From assembly GCA_963621995.1 (NCBI GenBank), contig CAVFFZ010000013.1:1-32812 (forward strand): a DNA stretch of 32,812 bases, given 5' to 3'. Positions 31,733 through 32,812 of this stretch are shown here, in pieces. This stretch comes from UMGS1663 sp963621995. GTDB lineage: Bacteria; Bacillota; Clostridia; TANB77; CAG-508. Each line of letters starts with the position of its first letter. The first letter of the stretch is position 1. Below the pieces are notes generated by a model. It saw only the letters and a list, made by a program, of their open reading frames with translations, was not told the DNA's origin and searched no databases. A program made the translations under genes and the position numbers.

Positions 31733-31909
31733 GCGAACAAAGACGAGGAATGGAAAGTTTTTTAAAATGTCTAAAAATATTAATTATGCCTCTTTTGTTC
31801 TTAATTTTGAGAATTATATTTATAAAATTAATTAATAAAATAATAATTTATTTTATTGTAAAAAGAATAAATAAAAAAATATTTAATAAAATTAATCAGG
31901 GTGATTTTA

Positions 31910-32776
31910 TTGAGTATAGGAATTTGTTTTGCAGGTGGTGGAATAAAAGGAGTAGCACATATTGGAGCTTTAAGGGCACTTGAGGAAGAAAATATAAAAT
32001 TTGATTATATAGCAGGTACATCTTCTGGAAGTATAGTAGCGTGTCTATATTCTGTAGGATATAATTCAAATGAAATATATGAAATATTTAAAAAATATAT
32101 AAATAAAATAAATTATTTTGAAGTAAAAAATATAATTAAATTAGTATTAGGAATTTTAATAAAAAGAGAAATAATAATTACAGGATTAAATAGTGGCCAA
32201 AAAATAGAAAAATTAATTAATAAAGAATGTGCAAAAAAAGAAATAAATAATATTAATCAAATAAATAGAAAATTATTAATACCATGTGTTAATTTAAAAA
32301 CTGGTGATGTACATATTTTTTCTTCAATAAAAAATGAAAATAGAAAAGAATATTCAGATAATATTATTTATGAAAATAATATTAATATTGGAAAAGCTGT
32401 TAGAGCTAGTTGCAGTTATCCAGGAGTTTTTTCACCTTGCATAATTGAAAATAATTATATGGTAGATGGGGGAATAAGAGAAAATGTACCATGGAAAGAA
32501 TTAAAAGAATGTGGTGCACAAAAAGTAATTTCTATTGTTTTTCAAAACGAAATAAAAGAAAAAAATAAAATAGATATATTTGATGTAATAAGTGGTTCAC
32601 TGGAATTATTATGTAGGGAATTATCAAACTATGAATTAAATGGAGTAGATTATTTACTGAAAATAAAAACAAAAAATATTCAATTATTGGATAAAATAAA
32701 ATTAGATTATTTATATAATTTAGGATATATAGAAACAAAAGGAAAAATTAGAGAAATAAAAGAATTAATTAAATAA
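31910..32776 (+). CDS. Patatin-like phospholipase
   Basis: A 288-aa protein of the bacterial patatin/RssA-like family. The oxyanion motif is GGGIKG at 9-14, the nucleophile elbow GTSSG has Ser38, and the second catalytic residue is Asp186 in VDGGIREN. These enzymes hydrolyse acyl-lipid esters with a Ser-Asp dyad. There is no signal peptide; a cytoplasmic or membrane-peripheral location is likely. The frame opens at GTG 31901, but the ribosome site AGGGTGAT (31899-31906) fits TTG at 31910, giving the usual start SIGICFAGGG. No clear promoter was found between the tRNA terminator and this gene. Confidence 0.9.
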   Translation: MSIGICFAGGGIKGVAHIGALRALEEENIKFDYIAGTSSGSIVACLYSVGYNSNEIYEIFKKYINKINYFEVKNIIKLVLGILIKREIIITGLNSGQKIEKLINKECAKKEINNINQINRKLLIPCVNLKTGDVHIFSSIKNENRKEYSDNIIYENNINIGKAVRASCSYPGVFSPCIIENNYMVDGGIRENVPWKELKECGAQKVISIVFQNEIKEKNKIDIFDVISGSLELLCRELSNYELNGVDYLLKIKTKNIQLLDKIKLDYLYNLGYIETKGKIREIKELIK

Positions 32777-32812
32777 ATAAAAAATAAATAAAAAAATAAA
32801 TAAAAAATAAAT
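32777..32812. repeat. Simple AT repeat at window end
   Basis: A run of AAATAAATA-type units follows the patatin stop codon to the end of the window. No gene or terminator is visible in it. Confidence 0.6.

Noticed and set aside
31558..31740. Minus-strand 60-aa frame ending in LRDLNPRGPYEP
   Set aside because: It is the antisense shadow of tRNA-Ser and its terminator, a common false protein.
31726..31983. Plus-strand 85-aa hydrophobic frame before the lipase
   Set aside because: It overlaps the conserved start of the patatin gene in another frame and has no properly spaced ribosome site.
1..32812. CRISPR arrays, rRNA genes or insertion sequences
   Set aside because: No regularly spaced repeats, no rRNA-like stretch and no transposase were found.

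Overview
The window is the replication-origin region of a low-GC Gram-positive bacterium, most likely an anaerobic member of the Clostridia. The evidence is the gene order dnaA-dnaN-recF-remB-gyrB with rpmH-rnpA-yidD-yidC-jag-mnmE-mnmG-rsmG-parA-parB on the other side, a DnaD plus DnaC/DnaI-type helicase-loader pair, strong AGGAGG-type ribosome binding sites, several TTG/GTG starts, and a small redox-disulfide protein of the hybrid-cluster-protein type. No species can be named from sequence alone.

Layout. 1-230: minus-strand tRNA-Lys and tRNA-Glu behind a consensus promoter. 323-508: small DUF1858-type protein. 657-4494 (+): arm 1 of a type IV secretion-like (T4SS) system, made of a new 52-aa membrane protein, a VirD4-like coupling ATPase, a VirB2-like pilin, a VirB6/TrbL-like membrane protein and a PrgI/VirB3-like protein. 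4530-6566 (+): dnaD and dnaC with their own promoter. 6602-9052 (-): gyrA. 9278-14124 (-): arm 2 of the T4SS, made of a split VirB4 (188 + 612 aa), a CpaE/MinD-like ATPase and an unknown 241-aa protein. 14212-15141 (-): cytoplasmic M14 zinc peptidase. 15300-15770: a 600-bp non-coding stretch that looks like a large structured RNA on the plus strand. 15779-21992 (-): gyrB, remB, recF, dnaN, oriC and dnaA. 22157-31217 (+): rpmH to parB. 31331-31642 (+): two tRNA-Ser genes. 31910-32776 (+): patatin-like lipase.

How the parts fit. oriC lies between dnaN and dnaA. It carries a run of six TAG/TAA trinucleotides next to two tandem DnaA-box-like 9-mers (a DnaA-trio unwinding element), and more DnaA boxes sit between dnaN and recF and in front of gyrB. 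The dnaA reading frame is broken by a +1 shift in the linker domain. That is either a sequencing or assembly indel or something unusual, because dnaA is essential. ParA/ParB, DnaA, DnaD/DnaC, gyrase and RecF make this the replication-segregation control centre of the chromosome.

The most unusual element is the T4SS-like machinery wrapped around gyrA, dnaD and dnaC. It has both motor ATPases, a pilin and membrane channel subunits, but no relaxase, integrase or VirB8 and no recognised secreted cell-wall hydrolase in view. It therefore looks like a resident, non-mobile export or uptake apparatus rather than an integrated conjugative element. The origin-proximal location, the attached CpaE-like ATPase and the adjacent peptidoglycan-type peptidase are the leads worth following.
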